64,000 bases of DNA from an uncultured Hungatella sp. (GCA_949879795.1 CATLBR010000002.1:93107-157106); one strand, 5' to 3'. Positions 49,789 to 61,047 are shown, counted from the first letter of the stretch. Notes: generated by a model from the letters alone, not told the origin. Made by a program: numbers and translations.

Positions 49789-52005
49789 TCACGCGAAATC
49801 GTACTGGACGGCCACATACCCATACCATGCCGCCTGACGGCTTTTTTCTTCTATATGGTTTTTTAATCTTATTAGTATATCACAGTTTTCATGTTTCAAG
49901 TATAAAATTTTTCTATATATATCATTAACTTTGTAGACTGAAGCCTGTGCCGGGCCGATGACACGGATCTCCTCACAGCCTGAGATCTCCTGAGTCCAAC
50001 GGTTCATATCCTCCATGGCCTTCTCAAGCGTCTCCTCCTGCCTGCAGGAGGCCAGAACCGCCAGCATCTGGCAGGAGGGTGGATAGCCCAGCATGTCACG
50101 AAACACCATCTCCTGCCTGTAAAAGGACTCATAGTCCTGACTTGCAGCGCACTTTATGCTGTAATGCTCCGGATTGTACGTCTGGATAAGAACCTCCCCC
50201 GCCAGCTTGTCCCTGCCCGCCCGGCCCGCCGCCTGCGTAAGGAGCTGGAATGTTCTCTCGCCGCATCGGAAATCCGATGTGTAAAGAGACAGATCCGCCG
50301 CCAGCACCCCCACCAGGGTCACCATGGGAAAATCATGTCCTTTTACGATCATCTGGGTTCCTATGAGAATATCCGCCTCCCCGTCCGCGAAAGCCGAGAG
50401 AATTTCCTGATGCCCGTCCTTTTTCGATGTGGTGTCCATATCCATCCGAAGGACTCTTGCCTGAGGGAACATCTTTTTTGTCATCTCCTCGATCTTCTGG
50501 GTCCCTGTCCCGAATCCAGCAATGTAGGGAGAACCGCAGGAAGGACACCTGTCAGGCGATCTCACCTCATAGCCGCAGTAATGACACACCAGTTTCTGCC
50601 CGAAATGAAGAGTCAGAGTCACGTCACAGTGAGGACATTTGATAGCCTCGCCGCAAGAACGACAGGACACAAAGCTGGCATACCCTCTCCGATTCATAAA
50701 GAGCATAGTCTGCTCTTTCTTCTCAAGTCTCTCCCTTACAGCCTCCTTAAGCCTTCGGCTGAAGATGGATTTGTTACCCGCCTTCAGCTCCTCCCGGAGG
50801 TCGATGACATGAACCTGAGCCATGCGGCTGTCCTGTTTCGCCCTCTCCGACAGCCGGTAGAGACGGTACTGACCCGCCAAAGCTCTGGAGTAAGCCTCTA
50901 GAGAAGGGGTGGCGGATCCCAGAACTACCGAAGCCTGATTCATCCCTGCCAGATAGATGGCTGTCTCTCTGGCATGATATCTCGGGGATGTCTCGCTTTT
51001 ATAGGCAGTCTCGTGCTCCTCGTCGATAATAATCAGCCCCAGCTGAGCAAACGGGGTGAACAGCGCTGACCTGGGACCTATCATGATCCGAACCTCTCCG
51101 CTTTTCGCCCTCTCCAGTTGATCATACCTCTCGCCGGCAGACATGCGGGAGTTGATGATGGATACCATTCCTCCAAACCGCCGGTAAAACCGCATCACCG
51201 TCTGGTAGGTCAGGGCAATCTCTGGAATCAGAACAATCACCTGCTTTCCCTTTTCCAGGACATGGCTGATCATCTCCATATAAACTTCCGTCTTGCCGCT
51301 TCCCGTAACCCCGCAGATCAGAGAAGTCTCTCGGATTCCCCTGTCATACCTCTCAGAAAAATCAGCCGCGATCCTGCTCTGGGCCTCATTGAGAAAAAAC
51401 CTTCGGACGCTTAAATCCCCCTGTATCCTGGGGCCCCGGACCACCGTCTCCGTCTCCAGAGCGATAAGTCCTTTTTCCACCATAGGCTTTAACGAGGCAG
51501 CCGACAGATTCATCTGACTGACAGCCACATGGTAGGGCAGCTCCTCCGACTCTGTCAGGGCCATAAGAAGCCGCTCCCTGGCCCTATAATGCTTTTTTGC
51601 CGCCTCACAGGCTGCCTTCCTGGTCTCCTCCTCTGTCATAAGACGGCGGATACAGCGTACCTGCTTTGGCTTCACCTTCTGTTTCACGGGGAGTACGGTC
51701 TTTAAAGCCTGATTCATGGTGGAACCATATCGCTCCTTCATCCACCAGGCAACCTGAATCAGCTGGGACTCTGCCGTCACGCTTTTGGCAGCAATCCCAG
51801 CCACTTCCTTTATCCGATCTCTGTCAAACTCTTCCTGCTCCGTCAGCCCCACCACATAGCCCTTATGCAGACGGTTGCCGGTTCCAAAAGGAACCTCCAC
51901 CTGGGTTCCCACCTGAACCTGTGTCTCCAGCGCGGGGGGAATTCGATACTGAAATGTCTTATCTACTTTTTCGTGAGAGATATCAATTATGATATTGGCA
52001 TACAT
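49789..52005 (-). CDS. priA: Primosomal protein N' (replication restart helicase)
   Basis: A 738-residue PriA that reloads the replisome at stalled forks. The N-terminal DNA-binding domain opens with YANIIIDISHEKVDKTFQYR. The helicase core has Walker A GVTGSGKTEVYME, the DEAH-type IIIDEEHET, and GSATPS. Between helicase lobes are two zinc sites: CRSCGEAIKCPHC and CHYCGYEVRSPDRCPSC. Late helicase motifs LIGTQMIVKGHDFPMVTLVG and QAAGRAGR are intact. ATG 52005 overlaps the end of murF by 23 bp. Confidence 0.97.
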   Translation of the reverse strand: MYANIIIDISHEKVDKTFQYRIPPALETQVQVGTQVEVPFGTGNRLHKGYVVGLTEQEEFDRDRIKEVAGIAAKSVTAESQLIQVAWWMKERYGSTMNQALKTVLPVKQKVKPKQVRCIRRLMTEEETRKAACEAAKKHYRARERLLMALTESEELPYHVAVSQMNLSAASLKPMVEKGLIALETETVVRGPRIQGDLSVRRFFLNEAQSRIAADFSERYDRGIRETSLICGVTGSGKTEVYMEMISHVLEKGKQVIVLIPEIALTYQTVMRFYRRFGGMVSIINSRMSAGERYDQLERAKSGEVRIMIGPRSALFTPFAQLGLIIIDEEHETAYKSETSPRYHARETAIYLAGMNQASVVLGSATPSLEAYSRALAGQYRLYRLSERAKQDSRMAQVHVIDLREELKAGNKSIFSRRLKEAVRERLEKKEQTMLFMNRRGYASFVSCRSCGEAIKCPHCDVTLTLHFGQKLVCHYCGYEVRSPDRCPSCGSPYIAGFGTGTQKIEEMTKKMFPQARVLRMDMDTTSKKDGHQEILSAFADGEADILIGTQMIVKGHDFPMVTLVGVLAADLSLYTSDFRCGERTFQLLTQAAGRAGRDKLAGEVLIQTYNPEHYSIKCAASQDYESFYRQEMVFRDMLGYPPSCQMLAVLASCRQEETLEKAMEDMNRWTQEISGCEEIRVIGPAQASVYKVNDIYRKILYLKHENCDILIRLKNHIEEKSRQAAWYGYVAVQYDFA

Positions 52006-53368
52006 GCTGTGCCACCTCTCCTAACTTCATACTGTTGGATCCCTTAAACAGAACCGCGTCTCCCTCCCGAAGACTCTCCAGAAGAAACTGCTCAAGAGCC
52101 TCCTTCTCCTGGAAATGGACAGCCGCAAGGTCTGGATTTTCCATCAGGGCTCCTTTTTCTATCTCCCGAGCCAGTTCTCCGAAGGTTAAAAGCATATCTA
52201 CTCTGCTTCTCCCCAGGTGCTCTCCTACCTCCCGGTGAAACCTGCCTTCCTCCGCTCCCAGCTCCTTCATATCCGCCAGAACCGCTATACGGCGCCGATA
52301 CTTATCCAGAGATGACAGAATATCCACTGCCCCGTTGACGGAGACCGGACTGGCATTGTAAGTGTCGTCGATAAACATCATCCCGTCCCTCTCCCAGAGC
52401 TGCTGACGCCCTTGATACCCTTCAAAAGTCTCCAGGGCCCCGGCCGCCTTTTCCAGGGAGACACCGTTCAAATCCGCCGCCGCCAAAGCCGCCAGGGCAT
52501 TGCCCACCTGGTGCGCTCCCATGACTTTCAGATTCACGGGAATCCTCTCTCCCCTGCATACAGCCGTGAAAGACGGATACCCTTTTGAAAGACGGATATC
52601 CTCCGCCCTGTAGTCGCAGTTCTCTCCCGCTCCGTAAAACACAACACGGCATCCCTCTTTCGCCCTGCTTTTCGCCAACCAGGGGTCATCTCCGTTGAGA
52701 ATCAGGATTCCCCCCGCTTTCAGCCCGTCCTGTATGGACATTTTCTCCCTGTAAATGTTCTCCTGACTTCCCAGCTGCCCGATGTGAGTCACGCCGATGT
52801 TGGTGATCACCGCCATGTCCGGACATGCGATCCGGGCAATCACCGTCATCTCCCCCACCTCGCTCATTCCCAGTTCAACCACGGCAATGTCGTAGTCCTC
52901 TCTGCCCATCTCCCACATGGTCACTGGCACACCCACCTGGCTGTTATAATTGCCCGGTGTTTTAAACACCTGCCGTTCTGCAGAGAGAGCTGCCGCCACC
53001 ATCTCCCTGGTGGTGGTCTTACCTACGCTTCCGGTAATCCCTATGACTGGAAGGCCAAGACGGCTGCGGCAATATGTCCCGAGGGCCTGGAGAGCTTTCT
53101 TCGTGTCCTCCACCCGGATCCAGACTCCTTCTGCCCCTTCCGGCGCCGCTCTGTGCTCGCTGGTGAAAACGGCAGCGGCCCCCTGCTCCACAGCCTGAAA
53201 CAAAAATCTGTGGGCATCCACTTTTTCCCCAATAAGGGGAACGAACAAATCGTTCCCCTTCATATTGTTGGAATTCAGGCTTATGTGTTCTACCGGCGTA
53301 CGGGGAGAACCCAAAAGAATGGTTCCTCCCGACACCTCCGCTATATGACCTGCTGTCATATTCATCAT
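51983..53368 (-). CDS. murF: UDP-MurNAc-tripeptide D-alanyl-D-alanine ligase
   Basis: A 461-residue Mur ligase that adds D-Ala-D-Ala to the peptidoglycan precursor in the cytoplasm. The N-terminal domain binds UDP (GNDLFVPLIGEKVDAHRFL); the ATP loop is GITGSVGKTTTREMVAAAL; DDTYNASPVSV is the substrate region typical of MurF. ATG 53368 has GGAGG 6 bp upstream and overlaps the murE stop by one base (TGATG). A GTG three bases earlier is less likely. It is coupled to both murE and priA. Confidence 0.96.
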   Translation of the reverse strand: MMNMTAGHIAEVSGGTILLGSPRTPVEHISLNSNNMKGNDLFVPLIGEKVDAHRFLFQAVEQGAAAVFTSEHRAAPEGAEGVWIRVEDTKKALQALGTYCRSRLGLPVIGITGSVGKTTTREMVAAALSAERQVFKTPGNYNSQVGVPVTMWEMGREDYDIAVVELGMSEVGEMTVIARIACPDMAVITNIGVTHIGQLGSQENIYREKMSIQDGLKAGGILILNGDDPWLAKSRAKEGCRVVFYGAGENCDYRAEDIRLSKGYPSFTAVCRGERIPVNLKVMGAHQVGNALAALAAADLNGVSLEKAAGALETFEGYQGRQQLWERDGMMFIDDTYNASPVSVNGAVDILSSLDKYRRRIAVLADMKELGAEEGRFHREVGEHLGRSRVDMLLTFGELAREIEKGALMENPDLAAVHFQEKEALEQFLLESLREGDAVLFKGSNSMKLGEVAQHVCQYHN

Positions 53369-54855
53369 CACATGCCTCCCTGTTCCTGTTCCAATTTACT
53401 GATTACTTCCTCTATAACCTGCCGGTCTGAAAACGGATGGCGCACCCCTTCTATCTCCTGATAGTCCTCGTGCCCCTTCCCGATAACCGCGATCATATCT
53501 CCCCGCTGCGCGTGGAGGATGCTGTATTCAATGGCCTCTCTTCTGTCCGGTATCTCCACATAAGCTCCACCTGTCTTCTCAAGGCTTCCTCTGATATCGG
53601 CGATAATATCTTCCGGCTTCTCGTATCGGGAATTGTCCGATGTGAGGATACACAGATCCGCCAGCTTTCCTCCGATTTCCCCCATAGAATATCTCCTGTC
53701 CTTGGACCGGTTTCCCCCGCAGCCAAAGACACACACCAGACGCCTGGGGTGATAATCTCTCAATGTAGTCAGCAGGCTTTCCATGCTCACTGCGTTGTGG
53801 GCATAGTCCACAATCACCGTACAGCGCCAGGACGTGTGGACGATCTCCATCCGTCCATTTACATACATATGCTCCAGGGCATGGCTGATCTTCTCCTCCG
53901 GCAGGTTCAGAAAGCTGCACGTGCAGACTGCCGCCATGGCGTTGTATACGTTGAATCTGCCCGGAATATTGACTCTCACGTCCAGGTTCAGCCGTCCCTT
54001 CACCAGAAAATCCAGCCCCACAAAATCACTTTCCGACACATACCGGATATCTGAGGCCATAAAGTCTGCCTCCCTGTCCAACCCGTAAGTGTACAGCCTG
54101 CAGGTGCTATCCCTTACGATCTGTTCAAAATGTTCGTCGTCCCGGTTCACAAGTCCTGTTTTGCAGAGCCTCAGAAGGCGGGATTTATAATACAGGTACT
54201 CATCAAAATCTGCATGCTCGTCAGGCCCGATGTGATCTCTGGAAATGTTGGTGAAGATACCATAGTCAAACTCGATGCCGTCCACCCGGTGCATCTTCAG
54301 CCCCTGGGAAGACACCTCCATGATCATGTACCGACAGCCTGCCTCCACCATCCGGGCAAAATACTGGTGCAGCTCATAGGACTCCGGCGTGGTGTTCACC
54401 GTAGGCCAGGATTTATCCCCGATAACCGCCCCGGCTGTACCGATAAGCCCCACCTTCTCTCCCGCCGCCTCCAAAATAGCTTTCAGCATGTAGGTGGTGG
54501 TGGTCTTTCCTTTGGTGCCCGTCACGCCGATGCAGGTCATCTTTCCCGCAGGATAATCAAACCTGGCGGCTGACAGATAGGCCAGCGCCCTGCGGCCGCT
54601 TTCCACCTGAAACACCGTTGTGTTCTCCGGCAGGGGGCAGGGCAACTCCTCCAGCCCCTTCTCCACCACCAGAACCGAGACTCCTGCCTCAAGCACCTGG
54701 GGGATAAAGTCATGGGAATCTGTCTTTGTGCCTTTCATACACACGAACACGGCGCCGGGAACCGCTTTTCTGGAATCGTACACCACTTCCCGGACTTCCT
54801 GGTCCGGATCTCCTGCAAGACATATATATTCTTCAAGGCTTTCTGATACGTTCAT
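53368..54855 (-). CDS. murE: UDP-MurNAc-dipeptide:diamino acid ligase
   Basis: A 495-residue Mur ligase that adds the third amino acid to the peptide stem. The ATP loop is GVTGTKGKTTTTYMLKAIL; NTTPESYELH and MEVSSQGL follow; the Mur ligase Arg and Asp sites lie in FGCGGNRSKDRRYSMG. The residue motif that selects the diamino acid is DNSR here, not the DNPR of meso-DAP enzymes or the DNPA-like form of Lys enzymes. The kept Arg favours meso-DAP. ATG 54855 has GGAGG 5 bp upstream. Confidence 0.95.
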   Translation of the reverse strand: MNVSESLEEYICLAGDPDQEVREVVYDSRKAVPGAVFVCMKGTKTDSHDFIPQVLEAGVSVLVVEKGLEELPCPLPENTTVFQVESGRRALAYLSAARFDYPAGKMTCIGVTGTKGKTTTTYMLKAILEAAGEKVGLIGTAGAVIGDKSWPTVNTTPESYELHQYFARMVEAGCRYMIMEVSSQGLKMHRVDGIEFDYGIFTNISRDHIGPDEHADFDEYLYYKSRLLRLCKTGLVNRDDEHFEQIVRDSTCRLYTYGLDREADFMASDIRYVSESDFVGLDFLVKGRLNLDVRVNIPGRFNVYNAMAAVCTCSFLNLPEEKISHALEHMYVNGRMEIVHTSWRCTVIVDYAHNAVSMESLLTTLRDYHPRRLVCVFGCGGNRSKDRRYSMGEIGGKLADLCILTSDNSRYEKPEDIIADIRGSLEKTGGAYVEIPDRREAIEYSILHAQRGDMIAVIGKGHEDYQEIEGVRHPFSDRQVIEEVISKLEQEQGGM

Positions 54856-54869
54856 GCCTTCCTCCAAAT

Positions 54870-56540
54870 TTAGAATAATCCTGTGATGGCTCCGTCCTCA
54901 TTGACGTCGATATTGTCGGCCGCAGGTTTTTTTGGCAGCCCCGGCATGGTCATGATGGCGCCTGTGAGAACAACCACGAACCCCGCTCCCGCAGACACAT
55001 AGGCATCCCTCACATTGATGGAGAAACCTGTGGGCCGTCCCAGCTTGTTCTGGTCGTCAGACAGAGAGTACTGGGTCTTGGCCATACACACCGGAAGGTC
55101 GGCGAAGCCCATATCGGTGATCTTCTGAAGCGCCTTCCTGGCCGCAGGCACATAGGTGACACCGTCAGCACCATAGATCTCCCTGGCCACTGTGGCAATT
55201 TTATCCTCCAGGCTCATATCGTCAGGGTACAGTGGCTTATAGTGGCTCTCCTTGGTCTCAAGAGTCTCCAGAACCTTCTGCGCCAGCGCCTGACCTCCCT
55301 CGCCTCCCTTTGCCCACACCTGGGACAGAGCGAACTCGCAGCCTTTCTCCTCACAAAACTGCTTAATATATGCATATTCCGCCTGGGTATCCGAGGTGAA
55401 AGCATTCAGGGTCACCACCACCGGGACACCGTACTTCTGAATATTCTCAATGTGCTTTTCCAGATTGACAATTCCCTTCTTCAAAGCCTCCAGATTCTCT
55501 GTCCCCAGATCTGTCTTCGCCACTCCGCCGTTATACTTGAGAGCCCTCACCGTGGCCACAAGAACCACCGCGTCAGGCTTCAAACCAGCTTTGCGGCACT
55601 TTATATCCAGAAATTTCTCTGCCCCCAGATCCGCGCCGAAGCCCGCCTCCGTCACGACGATGTCAGCCAGCTTCAGGGCCGTCCTGGTAGCCCGGACACT
55701 GTTGCAGCCATGGGCGATGTTGGCGAAGGGTCCTCCGTGAACCACAGCCCCTGTGTGCTCCAGAGTCTGAATCAAGTTTGGTTTGATGGCATCCTTTAAA
55801 AGCGCGGCCATAGCTCCCACCGCGGTCAGTTCCCTAGCGGTCACCGGCTCACCTGCATAGTTGTAAGCCACGATGATCTTTCCCAGCCTTTCTTTCAGGT
55901 CAGCCATGTCGGCCGCCAGACATAAAATAGCCATGATCTCCGAGGCGACCGTGATGACAAAATGATCCTCTCTCACAACGCCGTCAGCCTTGGCTCCCAG
56001 ACCTACCACCACGTTTCTCAGCACACGGTCATTCATGTCCAGGCATCGTTTCCACAGGATCTGCCGGGTGTCGATGTTCAGAGCATTCCCCTGCTGAATA
56101 TGATTGTCCAGGAGGGCGGCCAAAAGATTGTTAGCTGAGGTGATTGCATGAAAATCACCGGTAAAATGCAGATTCAGATCCTCCATGGGAACCACCTGGG
56201 CATAACCGCCTCCGGCGGCTCCTCCCTTGATTCCGAAGCAGGGCCCCAGAGACGGCTCCCTCAGTGCGATAAGCGTCTTTTTCCCCATCCTTGACAGGGC
56301 ATCCCCCAGACCTACGCTGGTGGTCGTCTTTCCCTCACCCGCAGGTGTGGGATTGATGGCTGTCACCAACACCAGCTTGGCGTCGGGGCGGTCTTTTACC
56401 TCCTCCCACAGCTCATCGGTGAGCTTGGCTTTGTACTTTCCGTAAAGTTCCAAATCATCTTCTTTAATTCCGTAGGCGGCTGCCACCTCTTTGATGGGCC
56501 GCATGGCTGCTTCCTGGGCAATCTGGATATCTGTCTTCAT
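54870..56540 (-). CDS. fhs: Formate-tetrahydrofolate ligase
   Basis: A 556-residue enzyme making 10-formyl-THF from formate, THF and ATP, the second step of the methyl branch of the Wood-Ljungdahl pathway and a source of one-carbon units. The ATP loop is [18 protein letters not shown]. Other family blocks are [45 protein letters not shown] and, near the end, [13 protein letters not shown] 56540 has AAGGAGG upstream. It lies between ftsK and murE with short gaps. No other Wood-Ljungdahl gene is in the window. Confidence 0.97.
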   Translation of the reverse strand: MKTDIQIAQEAAMRPIKEVAAAYGIKEDDLELYGKYKAKLTDELWEEVKDRPDAKLVLVTAINPTPAGEGKTTTSVGLGDALSRMGKKTLIALREPSLGPCFGIKGGAAGGGYAQVVPMEDLNLHFTGDFHAITSANNLLAALLDNHIQQGNALNIDTRQILWKRCLDMNDRVLRNVVVGLGAKADGVVREDHFVITVASEIMAILCLAADMADLKERLGKIIVAYNYAGEPVTARELTAVGAMAALLKDAIKPNLIQTLEHTGAVVHGGPFANIAHGCNSVRATRTALKLADIVVTEAGFGADLGAEKFLDIKCRKAGLKPDAVVLVATVRALKYNGGVAKTDLGTENLEALKKGIVNLEKHIENIQKYGVPVVVTLNAFTSDTQAEYAYIKQFCEEKGCEFALSQVWAKGGEGGQALAQKVLETLETKESHYKPLYPDDMSLEDKIATVAREIYGADGVTYVPAARKALQKITDMGFADLPVCMAKTQYSLSDDQNKLGRPTGFSINVRDAYVSAGAGFVVVLTGAIMTMPGLPKKPAADNIDVNEDGAITGLF

Positions 56541-56568
56541 GTACATTTCCTCCTTACAATTGGTATCG

Positions 56569-59514
56569 TCACTCTTGTGCCAACAGGTTTTCAAATTCCT
56601 CCATAGTCATCAGCACCCTCCTGGGTTTGGTTCCTTCTTCCTCCCCCACCACTCCCGCTTCCGCCAGCTGATCCATGATCCTGGCAGCCCGGTTGAAGCC
56701 GATCTTGTACATCCGCTGAAGCATGCCGATGGAGGCTTTCTCTTTGTCTATGATAAATTTGCCTGCCTGTTCAAAATATTCGTCCCGGCCGTTGTTTTTC
56801 TGTTCCGGAGCTGCAGAGACCGCCGGAGCCGCCATACTGTTTTCTATGTCGGCCCGGTACTCAGGCTCCGTATTCTGGGCAGCCAAAAATTCTACCACCG
56901 CCGACACTTCCTGATCGGACACGAAAGCGCCCTGAACCCGCTGAGGCTTTGGAATCCCCTGGGGGAAGAACAGCATGTCTCCTTTCCCCAGAAGTTTCTC
57001 CGCACCGTACATATCGATGATGGTTCTGGAGTCCACCCCTGAAGACACAGCAAAGGCGATTCTTGACGGCACGTTGGCCTTGATCAGACCGGTGATAACA
57101 TTCACCGAAGGTCTCTGTGTGGCGATGACCAGATGGATGCCCGCTGCCCTGGCCAGCTGTGCCAGACGGCAGATAGCGTCCTCCACCTCCCCCGGCGAGA
57201 CCATCATCAGATCTGCCAGCTCATCCACGATAATGACGATCTGGGGCATCTTTTCCGGCTTGTTCTCATCCTCTATATCCTTGATCCTCTCTGCCTTGGC
57301 GTTGTACCCTTCCAGGTTCCTGACACCGTACTGAGCGAACTTGTCATAGCGGCTCATCATCTCTGCCACAGCCCAGTTCAGGGCGCCCGAGGCCTTCTTG
57401 GGATCAGTGACCACAGGAATCAGCAGATGGGGAATGCCGTTGTAGGCGCTCAGTTCCACCACCTTGGGATCCACCATGATCAGCTTCACATCGTCAGGGC
57501 TGGCCTTGAAGAGAATACTCATGATCAGCGTGTTGATGCAAACCGACTTGCCGGAGCCGGTAGCTCCCGCGATAAGAAGGTGGGGCATCTTGGCGATGTT
57601 TGTCACCACCACCTGCCCCCCGATGTCCTTTCCGACCGCAAAGGAGAGTTTGGAAGAAGCCTTCTTAAACTCCTCGGACTCGAAAATCTCTCTCAGATAT
57701 ACGGTTACATTCTCCTTGTTCGGGACCTCGATACCCACTGCGGACTTTCCCGGGATAGGAGCCTCGATGCGGATATCTGCCGCCGCCAGGCTCAGCTTGA
57801 TGTCGTCTGCCAAACCTACGATCTTGCTCACCTTCACTCCCTGCTCCGGGTGGAGTTCATACCGGGTCACAGCAGGTCCGCAGCTGATATTCGTCACGGT
57901 CACGCCCACACCGAAATTCTTCAGAGTCTGCTGCAGCTTCACAGCAGTATCTCTGTACTCCTGCTCCGAACAGGCCCCCGCCGGTCTGGTTCCCCGGCTG
58001 AGCAGCGTCACCGGCGGGAACTGGTACTCCCGCTTCACCGCTTCCTTTTTCCGGGCCGTCACTGCCGGAATCTCCATTCCTTTCTCTTCCCTGACTTCCT
58101 GCCTCCTGGACTCCAGTTTCTTCTTCAGCGCCTCCGTGTCACTCTCGATGATCTTTCCCGAGGCCGTCACCACACGCTTAGTCCCCTCCTCTATCTCCAG
58201 ATCATCCACGATCTCCGCAGTGAGAATTTCCTTGTCATCCCCTGCGTCCTCCTTTACAGCAGGATCAGGCCTCTGACAGAAAGAGGACATATCTCTGTCA
58301 AATACGGAACCGCCGGAAAACGAGGCCAGCTCCTCCTGCCTGGCATCCTGCTCCTCTTCCCATCGTTCCTCCTCAGCCCCGCCAGTATATCCGTCTTCAT
58401 CCCAACACTCCCCCCGGACGGCGGCATCTGCTGTATCCTGCCAGACCTCTCTCAGCGCCTCGTGGACAATCCGCACATCATCGTCGTCAAAAGGTACTCT
58501 GTCATCCCCTTCATCTATATAGGTTTCATAGCCGTCATCTATGTAGTCTTCATCTAAATACTGCTGAGGCATGACAATACTGCCTGTGAACACATCTTCC
58601 CTGTGGTCCTCCTGAGGCATATCCATGGATGCCGTCTCGGGAACCGCCTTCCTCACAGGCTCCTGCTCTTCCCAATACTGCTCGTCTTCATATGCAGACT
58701 CTCCACCATAATCTTCCGGGAACGGTTCTTTCCCGTCTCCCAGTTTGGTGGAGCTTAAGTTCACCCCTCTGGCCCTCTGTTCCTCCCTGAGCCGCTTCTT
58801 CTCTCTCTTTTCTTCTTTCTTCTCTTCATGGCGGACTTTTCTCCGGTCTGCATCTTCCCTGGCATACCGGTAAGCCCTGCCTCCGCCTTTCTTCACCACA
58901 GCCACCAGGGATTTCTCTGTCACCAGGACACAGCAGATGGCAAATATTACCAGGAGCAGCAGATACGTTCCTACCACCCCTACCACAGAGCCCAGCCCCT
59001 GAGCCAGAAAGCTGCCTGCCAGCCCCCCCCCTGCTCCTTTTTCCGAAGACCTGGCAAAAGCATCCAGGATCTTCTGGCCGTCTTTATATCCGCTGCCGAA
59101 CAGCATCTCTGCCAGGCCGCACAGAATCAGTGTCCCCGCCACTGCCGCCCCCGTCTTCAGATACGCGATAGGATTCCCTTTGTTGGACAGGGCAAAACAA
59201 GTGCCGACAAACAAAAGAACAGGTGCAACAAAACCTACCATTCCGAAGATTCCCAGCTGCACCTTTCTCAACCAATCCCCTACTACACCGCACAGATGAA
59301 AATTACTTAAAAACAATAGCACCGCCAGAGCAAAGGAAACGATAAGAAATACTTCCTCCCGCATAAAACCGTACTCTTTCTCCGGCTCATAGTCTCTGCC
59401 CTTACTCTGATTCTGCCGTCCATGAGACTGTTTCCTGCCTGACGGCCGCGTACCGGTCTTTGACGCTGCGGTTTTTCTTGCGGTTGTCTTCCCGCTTTTT
59501 GCTGCCTGAGCCAC
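56569..59514 (-). CDS. ftsK: FtsK/SpoIIIE DNA translocase
   Basis: A 981-residue DNA pump that clears chromosomes from the septum or moves DNA into the forespore. A basic N-terminus is followed by four membrane helices (about 50-190). A long acidic linker (about 210-480, rich in Asp, Glu and Tyr) leads to the motor: Walker [20 protein letters not shown], Walker [14 protein letters not shown], and the RQRP-like [19 protein letters not shown]. The C-terminal gamma winged helix ([20 protein letters not shown]) reads KOPS/SRS sites. The start is GTG 59514 with AGGAGG upstream. tepA lies just upstream, as in Bacillus. Confidence 0.96.
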   Translation of the reverse strand: MAQAAKSGKTTARKTAASKTGTRPSGRKQSHGRQNQSKGRDYEPEKEYGFMREEVFLIVSFALAVLLFLSNFHLCGVVGDWLRKVQLGIFGMVGFVAPVLLFVGTCFALSNKGNPIAYLKTGAAVAGTLILCGLAEMLFGSGYKDGQKILDAFARSSEKGAGGGLAGSFLAQGLGSVVGVVGTYLLLLVIFAICCVLVTEKSLVAVVKKGGGRAYRYAREDADRRKVRHEEKKEEKREKKRLREEQRARGVNLSSTKLGDGKEPFPEDYGGESAYEDEQYWEEQEPVRKAVPETASMDMPQEDHREDVFTGSIVMPQQYLDEDYIDDGYETYIDEGDDRVPFDDDDVRIVHEALREVWQDTADAAVRGECWDEDGYTGGAEEERWEEEQDARQEELASFSGGSVFDRDMSSFCQRPDPAVKEDAGDDKEILTAEIVDDLEIEEGTKRVVTASGKIIESDTEALKKKLESRRQEVREEKGMEIPAVTARKKEAVKREYQFPPVTLLSRGTRPAGACSEQEYRDTAVKLQQTLKNFGVGVTVTNISCGPAVTRYELHPEQGVKVSKIVGLADDIKLSLAAADIRIEAPIPGKSAVGIEVPNKENVTVYLREIFESEEFKKASSKLSFAVGKDIGGQVVVTNIAKMPHLLIAGATGSGKSVCINTLIMSILFKASPDDVKLIMVDPKVVELSAYNGIPHLLIPVVTDPKKASGALNWAVAEMMSRYDKFAQYGVRNLEGYNAKAERIKDIEDENKPEKMPQIVIIVDELADLMMVSPGEVEDAICRLAQLARAAGIHLVIATQRPSVNVITGLIKANVPSRIAFAVSSGVDSRTIIDMYGAEKLLGKGDMLFFPQGIPKPQRVQGAFVSDQEVSAVVEFLAAQNTEPEYRADIENSMAAPAVSAAPEQKNNGRDEYFEQAGKFIIDKEKASIGMLQRMYKIGFNRAARIMDQLAEAGVVGEEEGTKPRRVLMTMEEFENLLAQE

Positions 59515-59631
59515 CTGCCTTCTGCCTCCTTACTCCAAGTTCCTCTTTTTTCCAATGAAGATAGTATACATAAAAACGGGACAAATTGCAAGGGCATACC
59601 CATCCAAGGCCAGATCAGTTTCCTTCCTGAG

Positions 59632-60363
59632 TTACTGTCCACAGGTATCCTGTGAACAGTAACCTGTCTGATTCCTTTCATCGATCAGCTGATGCAGCTT
59701 CTTCAAGGCCTCCTTTATTCCTCCCACCTCATCGATGAGTCCCTGCTCCACTGCCTCTCTCCCCACCAGAACCGTCCCCAGATCCCTGGTGAGCATCTCT
59801 GTGTTCAGCATGAGCTTCTTCACCTGATCATAGGCTATATCCGAATGTCCCGAAACAAAGCTCAGTATCCTGTCCTGAATCATCTCAAAATATTCGTATG
59901 TCTGAGCGGCCCCGATGACCATCCCTGTCATACGGACCGGGTGGACCATCATGGTTCCCGTGGGAACAATAAACGAGTAGTCAGTGCACACTGCCAGAGG
60001 AACCCCGATAGAGTGGCTGCCGCCCAACACCAGAGAGACCGTAGGCATGGACAGGGACGCGATCATCTCCGCAATGGCAAGCCCGGCATCCACGTCTCCC
60101 CCCGAGGTGTTGAGAAGCACCAGCATCCCTTCCACCTGGGCATCGTCTTCCAGGGCCGCCAGCTGAGGAAGCACATGGTCATACTTGGTTGTCTTGGAAT
60201 TCCCGGGAGCATTTTCATGTCCCTCCACCTCTCCGATGATAGAAAGAAGGTGAATCTTCCTCTTTTCCCTGTTGTCCTCCAGAGTCATCTGACCGTATTC
60301 CTCAAGTTTCGCGTCCTTTTTCTCCTCAATCTCTTTTTCTGTCTTCTTCTCGTCACGATTCAT
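59632..60363 (-). CDS. tepA: ClpP-type serine protease, TepA/YmfB family
   Basis: A 243-residue Clp-like protease. The charged N-terminal arm (EKKTEKEIEEKKDAKLEEYG) precedes the ClpP fold: LLNTSGGDVDAGLAIAEMIA, the nucleophile Ser in LVLGGSHSIGVPLA and the catalytic His in GTMMVHPVRMTG. TepA has been linked to protein export in Bacillus, where it also lies next to spoIIIE. ATG 60363 has AAAAGGAG upstream. It ends 117 bp before ftsK. Confidence 0.9.
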   Translation of the reverse strand: MNRDEKKTEKEIEEKKDAKLEEYGQMTLEDNREKRKIHLLSIIGEVEGHENAPGNSKTTKYDHVLPQLAALEDDAQVEGMLVLLNTSGGDVDAGLAIAEMIASLSMPTVSLVLGGSHSIGVPLAVCTDYSFIVPTGTMMVHPVRMTGMVIGAAQTYEYFEMIQDRILSFVSGHSDIAYDQVKKLMLNTEMLTRDLGTVLVGREAVEQGLIDEVGGIKEALKKLHQLIDERNQTGYCSQDTCGQ

Positions 60364-60399
60364 AGCCGCCGCTCCTTTTACAAACATGTTCTTTTTATC

Positions 60400-60981
60400 T
60401 CAGTTTGGTTCAGAAAGACGGTTCCTATACTCATACTTATTTTTATTTTTTAAAAGTTTCCTTATATATGCAAATGTCTTTTCTTCTCCCTCCCTTGCCA
60501 GCATGCGCAAAAGTCTCTCCAACAATGCCCTGGTCTTGGGGTGAAGCAGGATAAAGGGGCGCTCCCTCTCATAGTACTCCAGCGCGCTCCTGTCCGTATA
60601 GTCTTTTCCTTTGTAGACCTTGCAGGCCGCAATCCTGTCCATCACCATCTCAACCACATACTTGAGGGGCATCCTGTGGCCTGCCAATCCCTCCTCTTTC
60701 TTATTGGTATAGTCAATCCAGTATTCAAAATGATGTTTGTTCCTTCCTTTGTGGTGCAGCCATGCAGGAGAAAAGCCGTGAATTTCCCTGGCCGCCGCAT
60801 GGGGACTGCGGTTTCCCTGATAATAATACACGCCGCTCCAGAATTCCTCCGGCCCATACTTTGAAAGATCGTGAAGAAGCCCCTGCCGGTATAATCCCAC
60901 CTGGAAACAGTACTTCATCACCAGCAGCTTGTGCTCTGTGATGGTTTTAAAATGTTTTTCGATATTCTGCAGCTTGAACAT
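60400..60981 (-). CDS. DUF5662 family protein
   Basis: A 193-residue soluble protein matching DUF5662. It is rich in histidine: EHKLLVMKYCFQVGLYRQGL, LLHDLSKYGPEEFW, and LHHKGRNKHHFEYWIDYT. The spread His and Asp residues recall an HD-type metal site, so a hydrolase is possible, but no reaction is proven. The ATG 60981 follows AAGGAGAG. An extended -10 box (TGGTATGAT) lies about 25 bp upstream on the minus strand. It is the last gene before tepA in the same direction. Confidence 0.82.
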   Translation of the reverse strand: MFKLQNIEKHFKTITEHKLLVMKYCFQVGLYRQGLLHDLSKYGPEEFWSGVYYYQGNRSPHAAAREIHGFSPAWLHHKGRNKHHFEYWIDYTNKKEEGLAGHRMPLKYVVEMVMDRIAACKVYKGKDYTDRSALEYYERERPFILLHPKTRALLERLLRMLAREGEEKTFAYIRKLLKNKNKYEYRNRLSEPN

Positions 60982-61047
60982 ACTCTCTCCTTGTCAATTG
61001 TTTGAGTTTATCATACCACAAGATTTCATAGATTTCCACAAAACTAT

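Noticed and set aside
57133..58557. Plus-strand frame of 474 codons
   Set aside because: Opposite the ftsK linker and motor; low-complexity composition and no known motif.
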